Shown here one piece after another: positions 1-7,815 of a stretch of DNA of 64,000 nt. This DNA comes from Mycolicibacterium brumae (lineage in GTDB: Bacteria; Actinomycetota; Actinomycetes; Mycobacteriales; Mycobacteriaceae). How positions within the stretch are numbered: position 1 is the stretch's first letter; every line of letters starts with the position of its first letter. The notes beneath the pieces are model-generated. The model searched no databases. It saw nothing but the letters and a program-made list of their open reading frames with translations, and had not been told where the DNA came from. The stretch lies in assembly GCF_025215495.1 (NCBI RefSeq), contig NZ_CP104302.1, forward strand, positions 2,852,001 to 2,916,000. The letters are read 5' to 3'. Made by a program: the position numbers and the translations under genes.

Positions 1-1238
1 AGCTTCTGCGGGGCGGCCGCGAGTCTCTGAACCACACGCTCGACACCTGCCAGCGCCCGCTTTCCGGCGTCTTCGATCTGGACACCGACGGCCTTGAGTT
101 GCCGGCTCGCCTGGCGCACCTGCCGTTTCAGCCCGTCGGCGCCCAGATCGGTGACCGCCCGCCCGGGCGTCGCCTGCTTCGCCAGCTTGGTGAGCGTGGT
201 CCGGGCCTGAACCAGCGATGGGCTTTTGTCGCCCGCCGCGACGTCCGTCGCCAGCTCCGCGAGCTCGCCGCTGTCGGACGCGCTCGTTGTGCCGCGGTCC
301 GCCAGCCCGGCGCTCTCCAGCGACCCTGCGCTGCCCACCCCGGTGTCGCGCTCATACGCGTCGGCGAGTTGATCCTGCACGTCGCCGGGGCGGTTGTAAC
401 CCGCTTCAACTGTCGGGCGCAGCATCTTGTCCAGCGTCGGGGCCAGCGGACCGGCCCAGGAGACCAGCGGCATCGTCTTCGTCGGGATCCAGACGTAGGT
501 GATCTGGTTCTCCGCGTCGTAGTAGGTGGCATTGTTCTCGTCGGTGAGATCGATGTCGCGATAGTCGTTGTGGATCGAGAACTGGCCCATCTGCGCGTTG
601 AGCACCGCCAGCAGGTTCGTGGTGTCCTGCGGATAGTCCGCCCAGCCGTCGTACTGTCGGATCACCTCGACGCCGTGGATGTCGGGATTCTTTTCGACCA
701 CGTCCCTGTAGTTGTCCGGAAGACCCTGTCCGTGGTCGTAGCCGATGCCGCCCGCTCGACGGCCGTACGGGTTTTCCGGGTTGCCGAGTGACACCCAGAC
801 CACCTCGCCGTCGGGGACCTCGGCGCGACCATCGGCCCAGCTGCGCAGGCTCGCGTAGATCACCTGACCGCCCTGGCTGTGGCCGAGCAGGATCGTCTTG
901 TCCGTGCCCGATTCTCCGATCGCGGAGTTGAGTTTGACCGCGCCCGCTTCGGTCTGCCATCCCACCGGCAGCGCGAAGTAGTCGACGGGCGAGCAGGTCT
1001 TTGGGCCCGCGCACAGCGAGCCGCGGAGTTGGAGCGGCGTGACGCGCATAAATGCCTGCATCCCGACGAAGCCGCCCTCGAGGGTCAGCGTTCTCGCCCG
1101 ACCATCGATGAGGTCGGCGATGCGGTCGGCGTGTGATTCATGCGCGCCGGCCGCATACGCTGCCGCCGGATGCGCAGTGGCCGTGGCGACGACGGCGACT
1201 GCGGCCATGGCGCTGAACGACGCCGCTGCTTTCCTCAT
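1..1238 (-). CDS. PE-PPE domain alpha/beta hydrolase, secreted (3' end outside window)
   Basis: The frame is open from an ATG at 1238 to the left edge, so at least 412 codons are present and the C-terminus is missing. The first 30 or so residues form a signal peptide with an Ala/Val-rich core. A PE-PPE domain follows: a GHSQGGQ nucleophile elbow near residue 120, a GNPENPYG stretch, and the QYDGWADYP and WAGPL segments characteristic of this mycobacterial family of serine esterases. The tail is rich in Ala, Glu and Lys and looks helical. The product is probably an exported lipid or ester hydrolase acting in the cell envelope. The substrate is not readable from sequence. The start is supported because the signal peptide begins directly after it. 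Confidence 0.8.
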   Translation of the reverse strand, partial: MRKAAASFSAMAAVAVVATATAHPAAAYAAGAHESHADRIADLIDGRARTLTLEGGFVGMQAFMRVTPLQLRGSLCAGPKTCSPVDYFALPVGWQTEAGAVKLNSAIGESGTDKTILLGHSQGGQVIYASLRSWADGRAEVPDGEVVWVSLGNPENPYGRRAGGIGYDHGQGLPDNYRDVVEKNPDIHGVEVIRQYDGWADYPQDTTNLLAVLNAQMGQFSIHNDYRDIDLTDENNATYYDAENQITYVWIPTKTMPLVSWAGPLAPTLDKMLRPTVEAGYNRPGDVQDQLADAYERDTGVGSAGSLESAGLADRGTTSASDSGELAELATDVAAGDKSPSLVQARTTLTKLAKQATPGRAVTDLGADGLKRQVRQASRQLKAVGVQIEDAGKRALAGVERVVQRLAAAPQK

Positions 1239-1327
1239 GGCTTCCCTTCGGTCAGGGAAACCAGTCTCCCTGTCCGACAGGGTATTCGGGCGTCTACGTC
1301 ACCGTGGCGAAAACTCGCGCACGACGA

Positions 1328-1678
1328 TCACCAGATGACGGCGATACCGGCGATGACGAAGGTGATCGCGCCGGTCGCCCAGAACAGCGGCGCCGGCGCC
1401 GGCTCTCCGCTGCGGTCCTGACGCTTCTTGCCGATGCCGATCACCGCGCCCAGCGCCAGCAGCAGCACCAGCTTGGTGGTGATCTTCGGGTAGTTCAGCA
1501 CCGCGCCGCCCCACGGCGCCGCGAGCGCCAACCCGGTGACCAGAGCGAGCAGCAGGCCGTAGTTCATCACCGCGGTCAGCCGGAATCGGCGGGCGGCCGC
1601 CTCGGCGACCCAGGAGCCGAAGATGATCGCGAACGCGACGATATGCAGCAGCACAACTACATGGCGTAGTACTTCCAT
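1328..1678 (-). CDS. Small integral membrane protein, 116 aa
   Basis: The protein starts MEVLRHVVVLLHIVAF and has four hydrophobic segments (about residues 5-25, 38-55, 67-80 and 95-115) separated by short basic loops. One loop contains an Arg/Lys-rich stretch near residue 85. It resembles small mycobacterial membrane proteins of unknown function. The open frame extends further upstream, but the hydrophobic start, the family-like length and the facing nitrilase gene favour the ATG at 1678. It lies between two unrelated genes, so context suggests no function. Confidence 0.6.
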   Translation of the reverse strand: MEVLRHVVVLLHIVAFAIIFGSWVAEAAARRFRLTAVMNYGLLLALVTGLALAAPWGGAVLNYPKITTKLVLLLALGAVIGIGKKRQDRSGEPAPAPLFWATGAITFVIAGIAVIW

Positions 1679-1784
1679 GGTTTGAGAGTACCCGGCCCCT
1701 TTTTGGACATCGCATCGGCCGAATTCCGTCGTGCCGCGCAAGATTCTGCTTCCCGGCCCGGCCACGTTGTGTTGCGATGTCCTA

Positions 1785-2720
1785 ATGGTCAGCACCACCA
1801 AGGCCGATTCGAGGGCCGAGCAGAGTGCCAGGGGGACGGCAATTCGCATCGCCGTCGCTCAGCGCATCCCACCGCAGGACGATGACGTCAGCCCGATTCA
1901 GGACCTGGTGACGACAGCCGTCCAGGCTTCCGGCGCGGAATTGCTGGTGGTTCCGGAGTTGTTCCCGATCGGCGTCCGGCAGCACTACGCCGACCTCAAG
2001 ACCCTGGCCGAGTCCGCCGAGCGGTGGGCCGAACTGGTCGGCGCGGTCGCCACCACCGCCCACATGGCGATCGTCGCGGGCTATCCGGAACTGGCCGCCG
2101 ACGGCTCGGTCTATGACTCGGTGATGTTCGTCGACGAGTTCGGCCGGATGCGCGCGAACTACCGCAAGCTGCACCTCTTCGGTGACGAGCTGCCCGCCTT
2201 CACCCCCGGCAACGCGCCTCCCCCGGTGTTCGACTGGCACGGCTGGCGCGTCGGCCTGGCGATCTGCTACGACATCGAGTTTCCCGAAACCGGGCGGATG
2301 CTCGCCGACCAGGGCGCGGACCTGGTGTGCGTGCCGGCCGGCAACCCGGTCGGATACCGGGAAGTGCCAACGGTTCTGGTGCCCGCGCGCGCGTGCGAGA
2401 ACCAGATGTTCGTCGCGTACGCCAACTACTGCGATTTCGACGGGACCGCCGACTACGACGGTCACAGCATCGTCGTCGGCCCGAACGGCGCCATTCTCGC
2501 AGAGGCGGATTCCACCACGGCGCAGATACTTTGGGCGGAGCTGAATCCGGCCGCGCTCGGTGTCGCACGCTCCAAGAATTCGCATCTGACTGACCGGCGG
2601 TTCCGCATCTATATGGCGGGCGCGCCGCGTTACTACATCGACGCGGATTCGGACACGACCGATGCCCGACGGGCGGCTGCAATAGAATCGCAAGCCTCTT
2701 CATCGCTGGCGCAGCCGTAG
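1785..2720 (+). CDS. Carbon-nitrogen hydrolase (nitrilase superfamily)
   Basis: This 311-residue protein has the three conserved nitrilase-fold blocks carrying the Glu-Lys-Cys catalytic triad: Glu in VVPELF (about residue 58), Lys in YRKLHLFG (about 128) and Cys in LAICYDIEFPE (about 161). The family hydrolyses nitriles or amides through a thioester on the Cys. The YRKLHLFG and CYDIEFPE contexts are more typical of amidases of the omega-amidase or N-carbamoyl type than of true nitrilases, but the substrate cannot be fixed. The frame is open upstream to 1731. The ATG at 1785 was chosen because the protein before it has no homologous character. Confidence 0.85.
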   Translation: MVSTTKADSRAEQSARGTAIRIAVAQRIPPQDDDVSPIQDLVTTAVQASGAELLVVPELFPIGVRQHYADLKTLAESAERWAELVGAVATTAHMAIVAGYPELAADGSVYDSVMFVDEFGRMRANYRKLHLFGDELPAFTPGNAPPPVFDWHGWRVGLAICYDIEFPETGRMLADQGADLVCVPAGNPVGYREVPTVLVPARACENQMFVAYANYCDFDGTADYDGHSIVVGPNGAILAEADSTTAQILWAELNPAALGVARSKNSHLTDRRFRIYMAGAPRYYIDADSDTTDARRAAAIESQASSSLAQP

Positions 2721-2732
2721 ACTCGTCGTTCG

Positions 2733-4034
2733 ATGACAGCTCATCGGGATCGACGCCACCAGCCACGCTCCACTCCGGCGACCCTGCGGGTGCGCGCCGA
2801 GTTGGATGGTTCCGAGCCACCGATCTGGCGACGCCTGGATATCCGGTGCGACTTGCGCCTCGACCTGCTGCATCAAGCCTTGCAAGCGGCGTTCGGTTGG
2901 GAAGACCGCCATCTGCACAGGTTCACCCTCGGTGGCGGACCGTTTGACTCAGGCAGTCAATTCTTCTTGTGCCCATTCGACGTCGCCGACGGAGAGTCCG
3001 ACGGTATGCCCGCGGCGAACGTCAGGGTCGACGAGACGCTGGCCGAGCCGGGCCATGTGCTGCGCTACGTGTACGACTACGGCGACAGTTGGGAACTGAC
3101 CCTGACGCTGGAGCAATTGCTTCCAGCCGACCACAACTCCCCCGCTGTCGTCTTGGTCGACGGCGAGCGCGCGGCGCCGCCGGAGGATTCCGGTGGCCGG
3201 GTCGACGCGGCGGGCCTCGCAGAGGTCCTCGACGACCCCGCTCACTTCGACCTCGACCGAGCCGCGGCCGCGGTCCGCAGGACTGTGTTCACGTTGGGCG
3301 ACTCCGGGATCGACCCGCGGCTGCCACCGATCCTGCGGCGGCTACGCGGAACCTCCGCCGGTCCCGAGTTCGCCGCCCGGCTGTCCCGGGTGTTGTCTGA
3401 TCCACCGGACTATTCGGAGTCCTACGCCGATTCGCTTCGCGCGATCCGCTGGTTCCTCGATCGCGCCGCAGACGGCGGCATTCCACTGACATCCGCCGGG
3501 TACATGAAGCCCGACGATGTGGAAGCGGCCTCGAAAGTCGTTCCTGCAATGGGTGATTGGATCGGGAAGGCGAACCGCGAGATCCATTGCGCGCCGCTGC
3601 TGTTCTTCCGCGAAGCACTCCGGCAGGTTGGGTTGCTGCGCAAATACAAGGGCTCGCTACGGCTGACTCGGGCGACTGCTGCGGTGGTCGGCGACCCCGA
3701 AGCGCTGTGGGATCACCTGGGCGGCCTTCTATCGCCAGCCGGTGACGGTGGCTTCGTCGAGGAGGCCACCCTCACGCTGTTGGTGTATGCGGGCAGCGCC
3801 GATGGTGAGTTGCCGACCGATTCCATCAGTGCCGCTCTCCGCTCACGCGGCTGGCAGCATCAGGACGGCCGCCCAGCCGGCTTCGACGCATTGAGCGGGC
3901 TGCCGGAGCTGACGATCCTGCAGAACATCTCAGATCGCCCGCACAGCTACCGGGACCCCGACTACCTGAGTCCCGCAGCGTCGGCGCTGGCTCGCGCGGC
4001 ATTGTGGGTGGATCGGGAACGCTCCATGGGCTGA
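2733..4034 (+). CDS. Plasmid pRiA4b ORF-3-like domain protein, 433 aa
   Basis: Residues 15-190 match the pRiA4b ORF-3 (IS1096 TnpR-like) family: LRVRAELDGSEPPIWRRLDI, then LHQALQAAFGWEDRHLHRF and the YVYDYGDSWELTLTLE block. The molecular function of this family is unknown despite its transposon-derived name. The C-terminal half (about 230-430) is a separate domain with an IPLTSAGYMKPDDV motif. A very similar segment occurs in the protein at 22577-24469. The gene starts 13 bp after the nitrilase stop and may be co-transcribed with it. No mobile-element ends lie next to it. Confidence 0.75.
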   Translation: MTAHRDRRHQPRSTPATLRVRAELDGSEPPIWRRLDIRCDLRLDLLHQALQAAFGWEDRHLHRFTLGGGPFDSGSQFFLCPFDVADGESDGMPAANVRVDETLAEPGHVLRYVYDYGDSWELTLTLEQLLPADHNSPAVVLVDGERAAPPEDSGGRVDAAGLAEVLDDPAHFDLDRAAAAVRRTVFTLGDSGIDPRLPPILRRLRGTSAGPEFAARLSRVLSDPPDYSESYADSLRAIRWFLDRAADGGIPLTSAGYMKPDDVEAASKVVPAMGDWIGKANREIHCAPLLFFREALRQVGLLRKYKGSLRLTRATAAVVGDPEALWDHLGGLLSPAGDGGFVEEATLTLLVYAGSADGELPTDSISAALRSRGWQHQDGRPAGFDALSGLPELTILQNISDRPHSYRDPDYLSPAASALARAALWVDRERSMG

Positions 4035-4053
4035 CGGGCGCACGGTTCGGCGG

Positions 4054-4090
4054 GTGGGCGCCGGCCGGTGTCGTGCCGACCGGCGCCCAC
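4054..4090 (+). terminator. GC-rich hairpin, candidate terminator
   Basis: A 15-nt arm at 4054-4068 pairs with 4076-4090 with one internal mismatch around a 7-nt loop. It lies 20 bp after the stop codon of the pRiA4b ORF-3-like gene. No T-run follows, which is usual for mycobacterial terminators. Confidence 0.5.
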
Positions 4091-4146
4091 TGTTGGGGCG
4101 CTTGTGTCTCTGTGGAGTTGTCAAGGTTCGTTCGTGCTGGTGACGC

Positions 4147-4211
4147 GTATTCAGTTGTGCCGTGTATTCAGTTGTCCCTGTGTATTCAGTTGTCCCTGTG
4201 TATTCAGTTGT
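4147..4211. repeat. Four tandem copies of an 18-bp unit
   Basis: The core GTATTCAGTTGT begins at 4147, 4164, 4182 and 4200, giving a 17-18 bp period. The spacers of the last two units are CCCTGT. The array lies between the hairpin at 4054 and the 3' end of the disrupted HNH gene, outside the RIT element. It is more AT-rich than its surroundings. There is no spacer diversity, so it is not a CRISPR. Confidence 0.9.
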
Positions 4212-4281
4212 CAGAGAGTCTGATCCGGCTCCCGGGTGTCCGGGTGGCGGCCGGTCGACGCCCTTCGGCGCGGTGCCGCGG

Positions 4282-4446
4282 TCAGGCCGCGGTCGGCAGG
4301 CTGGTCATGGTCCGTCGGGCGTGCGATCGCAGGTGCTCACGTGGCCGGTCCGGGTGCTTGGGGTCAGCCGGCGGGATGAACCACGGGTGCCGGTCGGCGC
4401 CGAGGTACACCTGCCAGCCGCCGTGATGAATCATCGTGTGATGGTG
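4282..4446 (-). pseudogene. 3' fragment of DUF222/HNH endonuclease gene cut by the RIT element
   Basis: Read on the minus strand, the segment encodes HHHTMIHHGGWQVYLGAD and continues for 54 residues to a TGA. This is the normal end of an HNH domain of the 13E12 family, whose last motif is LCRxHHxxxHxGGW. The missing LCR part stands at 7810-7830, on the far side of the RIT element. Joining the two at the shared TCGGCA hexamer gives LCR-HHH in frame. The fragment lacks a start of its own and is presumably not translated. Confidence 0.92.
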
Positions 4447-4537
4447 TCGGCATTATGCCGAGTCGGCGGTTATGCCGATTTTGAGGGAGTCTGTGCTGGT
4501 CAGTGGGTTTTCGGTGGAGTTGTTGTCGGCATAATTT
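4447..4537 (+). repeat. Left inverted repeat of RIT element (91 bp)
   Basis: It is identical to the reverse complement of 7699-7789 over all 91 bases. It contains four copies of the 9-mer TCGGCATAA or close variants: an overlapping pair forming the 15-bp palindrome TCGGCATTATGCCGA at 4447-4461, an inverted copy at 4470-4478, and a direct copy at 4526-4534. These are likely recombinase binding sites. Confidence 0.95.
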
Positions 4538-4584
4538 TGGCCGGTGATGCTTGGTTCTTCCGTCGGATTGGAAGGACTTTGGTC

Positions 4585-5787
4585 ATGGTTGTGGTGTCGC
4601 GTGTGCGGGTGGATGGCCCGTTGCAGGAGTTTGCCGCGGGGTTCTCCGTAGCGCTGGAGTCGGTGGGTTATGCGCCGTTGTCGGCGGCGAATCAGTTGCG
4701 CTTGATGGCGCATCTGAGTCGCTGGATGGCGTTTGAGGGTGTGGCGCCGAGTGAGCTGAATGACGAACTGGTGCAAGCATTTCTATCGGTTCGGTCGGCG
4801 CGGGGGTATGTGGGTTGGTTGTCCGCGCGCGGGTTGGCGCCACTGCTGGGGCATTTACGCGCAGTGGGCGCGGCGCCGGCACCGGTGCCGCGGGTGCCGT
4901 CAGGCCCGGTGGAGGAACTCTTGACCGAGTACCGGGCCTATCTGTTCTGTGAGCGCGGCTTGGTGGCGGCCACGGTGCGTTACTACGCGCAAGAGGCGCG
5001 GCTGTTCTTGACGCGTTCGGGGTCCGGTGAGCTGCGCGAGTTGACCGCCGGCACGGTCACACGGTTCGTCGTCGCCGAGGCTTCAGTTCGATCGACGGGC
5101 GCGGCGAAGTTGATGGTTACGGCGTTGCGGTCTTTGCTGCGGTTCCTGTTGTTGACCGGGCGGGTGGAGACTGATCTGGTCTCGGCTGTCCCGGCGGTGG
5201 CGGGTTGGCGATTGGCGTGGCTGCCGCGTTCTGTGCGACCTGATCAGGTGCGGGTGCTGCTGGAGTCTTGCGAGCAGAATCGGCTTGTGGGTCGGCGGGA
5301 CTTCGCGATCCTGACGGTGTTGACGCGGCTGGGGTTGCGCGCCGGTGAAGTCGCCGCCATGGAACTCGATGATATCGATTGGCGCGCTGGCGAACTCGTC
5401 ATCCGTGGCAAAGGCAATCAACATGACAAGCTTCCGCTGCCGGTTGACGTGGGACAGGCGCTGGTTGGTTATCTGCGTGCGGGCAGGCCGACATCTTCGT
5501 ATCGGCAGGTCTTTCTGACGGCTCTTGCCCCGCATCAGCCGCTGGCGAGCGGTTCGGTTTGCGCCGTGGTGGGCCGTGCGTGTGTTCGGGCCGGCATTGA
5601 GCGCATCGGGGCGCATCGGCTGCGACACACCACCGCCACCAGCGTGTTACAGGCGGGCGCTTCCCTGGAGGAAGTCGGACAACTGTTGCGGCACCGGGAA
5701 CTGAACAGCACCGCCATCTACGCCAAGGTCGACCACGGCCGGCTCGTCTCGGTGACTCGGCCCTGGCCGTCTGGGAGCCCGTCATGA
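4585..5787 (+). CDS. ritA: Tyrosine recombinase RitA (first of the RIT trio)
   Basis: The 400-residue recombinase starts at ATG 4585 with GAAGGA 9 nt upstream. The open frame reaches back through the inverted repeat to 4162, but that part is an artefact of the repeat. The N-terminal half contains a core-binding (SAM-like) domain (about 110-200). The catalytic domain shows Arg in LGLRAGEVAAM (about 251), Lys in RGKGNQHDKLPLP, HRLRHTTATSVL (about 344), LLRHRE and the nucleophile Tyr in AIYAKVD (about 377). The stop overlaps the start of the next gene (ATGA). It is presumed to act with RitB and RitC on the element ends. Confidence 0.9.
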   Translation: MVVVSRVRVDGPLQEFAAGFSVALESVGYAPLSAANQLRLMAHLSRWMAFEGVAPSELNDELVQAFLSVRSARGYVGWLSARGLAPLLGHLRAVGAAPAPVPRVPSGPVEELLTEYRAYLFCERGLVAATVRYYAQEARLFLTRSGSGELRELTAGTVTRFVVAEASVRSTGAAKLMVTALRSLLRFLLLTGRVETDLVSAVPAVAGWRLAWLPRSVRPDQVRVLLESCEQNRLVGRRDFAILTVLTRLGLRAGEVAAMELDDIDWRAGELVIRGKGNQHDKLPLPVDVGQALVGYLRAGRPTSSYRQVFLTALAPHQPLASGSVCAVVGRACVRAGIERIGAHRLRHTTATSVLQAGASLEEVGQLLRHRELNSTAIYAKVDHGRLVSVTRPWPSGSPS

Positions 5788-6713
5788 CCGCCCTGGCCGA
5801 CGCGTTGGCCGACTACCTCACCATGCGGCGTGCGCTGGGATTCAAGCTTGAACGCGCCGGCGGGTTGCTGGCTGACTTCGTCGCCGAGGCTGGGCGGGTC
5901 GGCGCGCAGCGCGTGACCGTCGAGTTGGCGCTGAGGTGGGCCACTGAGCCGGTGGGCGCAGACCCTGTCTGGCACGGCGCTCGGCTGTCAGCGGTGCGCG
6001 GATTCGCGCGCTATCTGGCCGCAATCGACCCAGCCACCGAGATCCCGCCTGCTGACCTGCTGCCCGGGCGATCTCATCGGGCGGTTCCCTACCTCTACAC
6101 CGACGCCGAGATCGCCGCGTTGATGGCGGAGGCCCGGAATCTGCGATCACGGTTGCGGGGGATGACCTACGCCACCTTGATCGGACTGTTGGCCGCCACC
6201 GGGTTGCGCATCGGCGAAGCCATCGCGTTGGACCGTGGTGACGTCGATCTTCCCGGCGCGCTGATCACGGTGCGCAATGCCAAGTTCGGCAAGTCCCGGC
6301 AATTGCCGCTGCATTCCAGCGTCACCAACGCGTTGACCTGCTACGCCGAGACCCGTGACGCGCTGTGCCCGTCGCCACGCACTGATGCCTGGTTCGTTTC
6401 CAACGCCGGCACCCGGCTGATCTATAAAAACGCCCACGAGGTGTTCCACCAGCTCACCGAGCGAGTCGGGCTGCGGGCGCGCGGGCCGCGGTGCCGGCCC
6501 CGCCCGCACGACCTACGGCACACCTTCGCCATCGCCACCGTTTTGGACTGGTATCGCGACGGCGACGACGTCGCCAGTCGCATGCCCCTGTTGTCGACCT
6601 ATCTCGGGCACGTCTCGCCATCGGACACCTACTGGTATCTGTCTGCAGCCCCGGAACTGCTCATCGAAGCCGCCCAACGTCTGGAACCCGACCAGGAGGA
6701 CCATCAGCGATGA
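5784..6713 (+). CDS. ritB: Tyrosine recombinase RitB
   Basis: This 309-residue protein starts at an ATGA overlap with ritA, indicating translational coupling. Catalytic signatures are TGLRIGEAIAL (Arg near 139), the Lys-containing KFGKSRQLPL strand, HDLRHTFAIATVL (about 241), YLGH and a final SDTYWYL with the nucleophile Tyr near 282. An SAM-like core-binding domain precedes them. It is the shortest of the trio, as expected for the middle recombinase of RIT elements. The reason three non-identical recombinases are needed is not known. Confidence 0.9.
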   Translation: MTALADALADYLTMRRALGFKLERAGGLLADFVAEAGRVGAQRVTVELALRWATEPVGADPVWHGARLSAVRGFARYLAAIDPATEIPPADLLPGRSHRAVPYLYTDAEIAALMAEARNLRSRLRGMTYATLIGLLAATGLRIGEAIALDRGDVDLPGALITVRNAKFGKSRQLPLHSSVTNALTCYAETRDALCPSPRTDAWFVSNAGTRLIYKNAHEVFHQLTERVGLRARGPRCRPRPHDLRHTFAIATVLDWYRDGDDVASRMPLLSTYLGHVSPSDTYWYLSAAPELLIEAAQRLEPDQEDHQR

Positions 6714-7699
6714 CCGCCATCGCCGCGACCGTTCAAGCGTTCTTCACTCAACGGCTCATCACCCAGCGCCAGGCCAGCCCGCACACCATCGCCGCCTACC
6801 GCGACACCCTGCGCATGCTGCTGACCTTCATCAGCGAACGGACCCAGACACCGTGTTGCCGTCTGCAATTCAACGATGTCAACGCAGACACCGTGTCAGC
6901 GTTCCTCGACCACCTCGAGCATGACCGCGCCAACAGTGCGCGCACCCGAAATGCCCGCCTCGCGGCGATCCACTCCCTATTCGGATTCGCCGCGCAGCGC
7001 CATCCCGAGCATGCCGCAGACATCACCCGGGTGCTGGCGATACCTGCCAAGCGCGCCGACCACACCGTCATCACCTACCTCGCCGACATCGAAGCCCGAG
7101 CACTGCTCAACGCCCCTGACCGGGCCACCCGCACCGGGCGACGCGACCACGCCATCCTTGCGCTGGCTATCCAGACCGGGCTACGCGCATCAGAGCTAAC
7201 CGCGTTGACTCGCAACGACATCCACCTTGACACCGCAGCCCACGTCGCCTGCCGCGGAAAAGGACGCAAACACCGCATCACCCCGCTGACCAACACCACC
7301 GTCGCGATCCTGAGAACCTGGATAGCCGAAACGTCCGACCCCGACTCAGATCTGCTGTTCGCGACCAACCGTGGCGGCCCGCTGAGCCTGGACGCCCTCG
7401 CCCAACGCGTCGCAGTACACGCCGCCACCGCGACGGCATCGTGCCCCTCCCTGGCCAACAAACACATCACCCCGCACGTGCTGCGGCACACAGCGGCCAT
7501 GCGACTGCTCCACGCCGGAGTCGACACCACCGTCATCGCACTATGGCTCGGACATGAAAGCCTCACCACCACAAGGATTTACCTACAAGCCGACCTCGAA
7601 CTCAAACAACGAGCACTCGACCGAACCGCCCCCATCACCACACGCCCAGGCCGATACCGACCACCCGACAAACTGCTCGCATTCCTTGAATCCCTCTGA
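6710..7699 (+). CDS. ritC: Tyrosine recombinase RitC
   Basis: This 329-residue recombinase starts at an ATGA overlap with ritB, with AGGAGG 13 nt upstream. The frame is open further upstream (6491), but that region overlaps ritB. It shows an N-terminal core-binding domain beginning VQAFFTQRL, then TGLRASELTAL (Arg near 157), RGKGRKHRITPL, HVLRHTAAMRLL (about 256), WLGHESLTTTRIYLQ with Tyr near 290. The TGA ends at 7699, so its last base is the first base of the right inverted repeat. The element has no cargo gene. Confidence 0.9.
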   Translation: MTAIAATVQAFFTQRLITQRQASPHTIAAYRDTLRMLLTFISERTQTPCCRLQFNDVNADTVSAFLDHLEHDRANSARTRNARLAAIHSLFGFAAQRHPEHAADITRVLAIPAKRADHTVITYLADIEARALLNAPDRATRTGRRDHAILALAIQTGLRASELTALTRNDIHLDTAAHVACRGKGRKHRITPLTNTTVAILRTWIAETSDPDSDLLFATNRGGPLSLDALAQRVAVHAATATASCPSLANKHITPHVLRHTAAMRLLHAGVDTTVIALWLGHESLTTTRIYLQADLELKQRALDRTAPITTRPGRYRPPDKLLAFLESL

Positions 7700-7789
7700 A
7701 ATTATGCCGACAACAACTCCACCGAAAACCCACTGACCAGCACAGACTCCCTCAAAATCGGCATAACCGCCGACTCGGCATAATGCCGA
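7699..7789 (-). repeat. Right inverted repeat of RIT element (91 bp)
   Basis: It is an exact reverse complement of 4447-4537, carrying the same four 9-mer motifs in mirrored order. Its inner edge touches the stop codon of ritC. Confidence 0.95.
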
Positions 7790-7815
7790 TTATTCCGATA
7801 TCGGAATAATCGGCA
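7784..7815. repeat. 32-bp perfect palindrome at the right RIT junction
   Basis: The unit TTATTCCGATATCGGAATAA (7790-7809) is a 20-bp palindrome. It is extended on each side by six complementary bases, TGCCGA on the left from the inverted repeat and TCGGCA on the right from the target copy. Nothing like it is present at the left end, so it may mark the crossover or the last integration event. Confidence 0.95.

Larger units (their letters stand above)
4447..7809 (+). mobile_element. RIT (recombinases-in-trio) element, 3,363 bp
   Basis: The element has three overlapping tyrosine-recombinase genes between perfect 91-bp inverted repeats (4447-4537 and 7699-7789), the arrangement described for RIT elements. 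Its right end carries an extra 20-bp palindrome (7790-7809). The hexamer TCGGCA stands at the left end (4447-4452) and again just outside the right end (7810-7815). Deleting one copy plus the element restores the reading frame of the interrupted HNH gene, so both boundaries are fixed to the base, apart from the hexamer ambiguity. All three recombinases keep their catalytic residues, so it may be active. Confidence 0.92.

Noticed and set aside
1782..2693. 303-aa reading frame opposite the nitrilase gene
   Set aside because: Composition is the high-GC mirror of the coding strand and the plus strand has clear catalytic motifs.
4147..4211. Possible CRISPR array
   Set aside because: Units are contiguous with only 5-6 nearly identical bases between cores and no unique spacers; no cas genes nearby.
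4162..4584. N-terminal extension of RitA through the left inverted repeat
   Set aside because: The open frame crosses the repeat and the 18-bp array, encodes low-complexity residues and has no ribosome binding site. ATG 4585 has GAAGGA and gives a normal recombinase.
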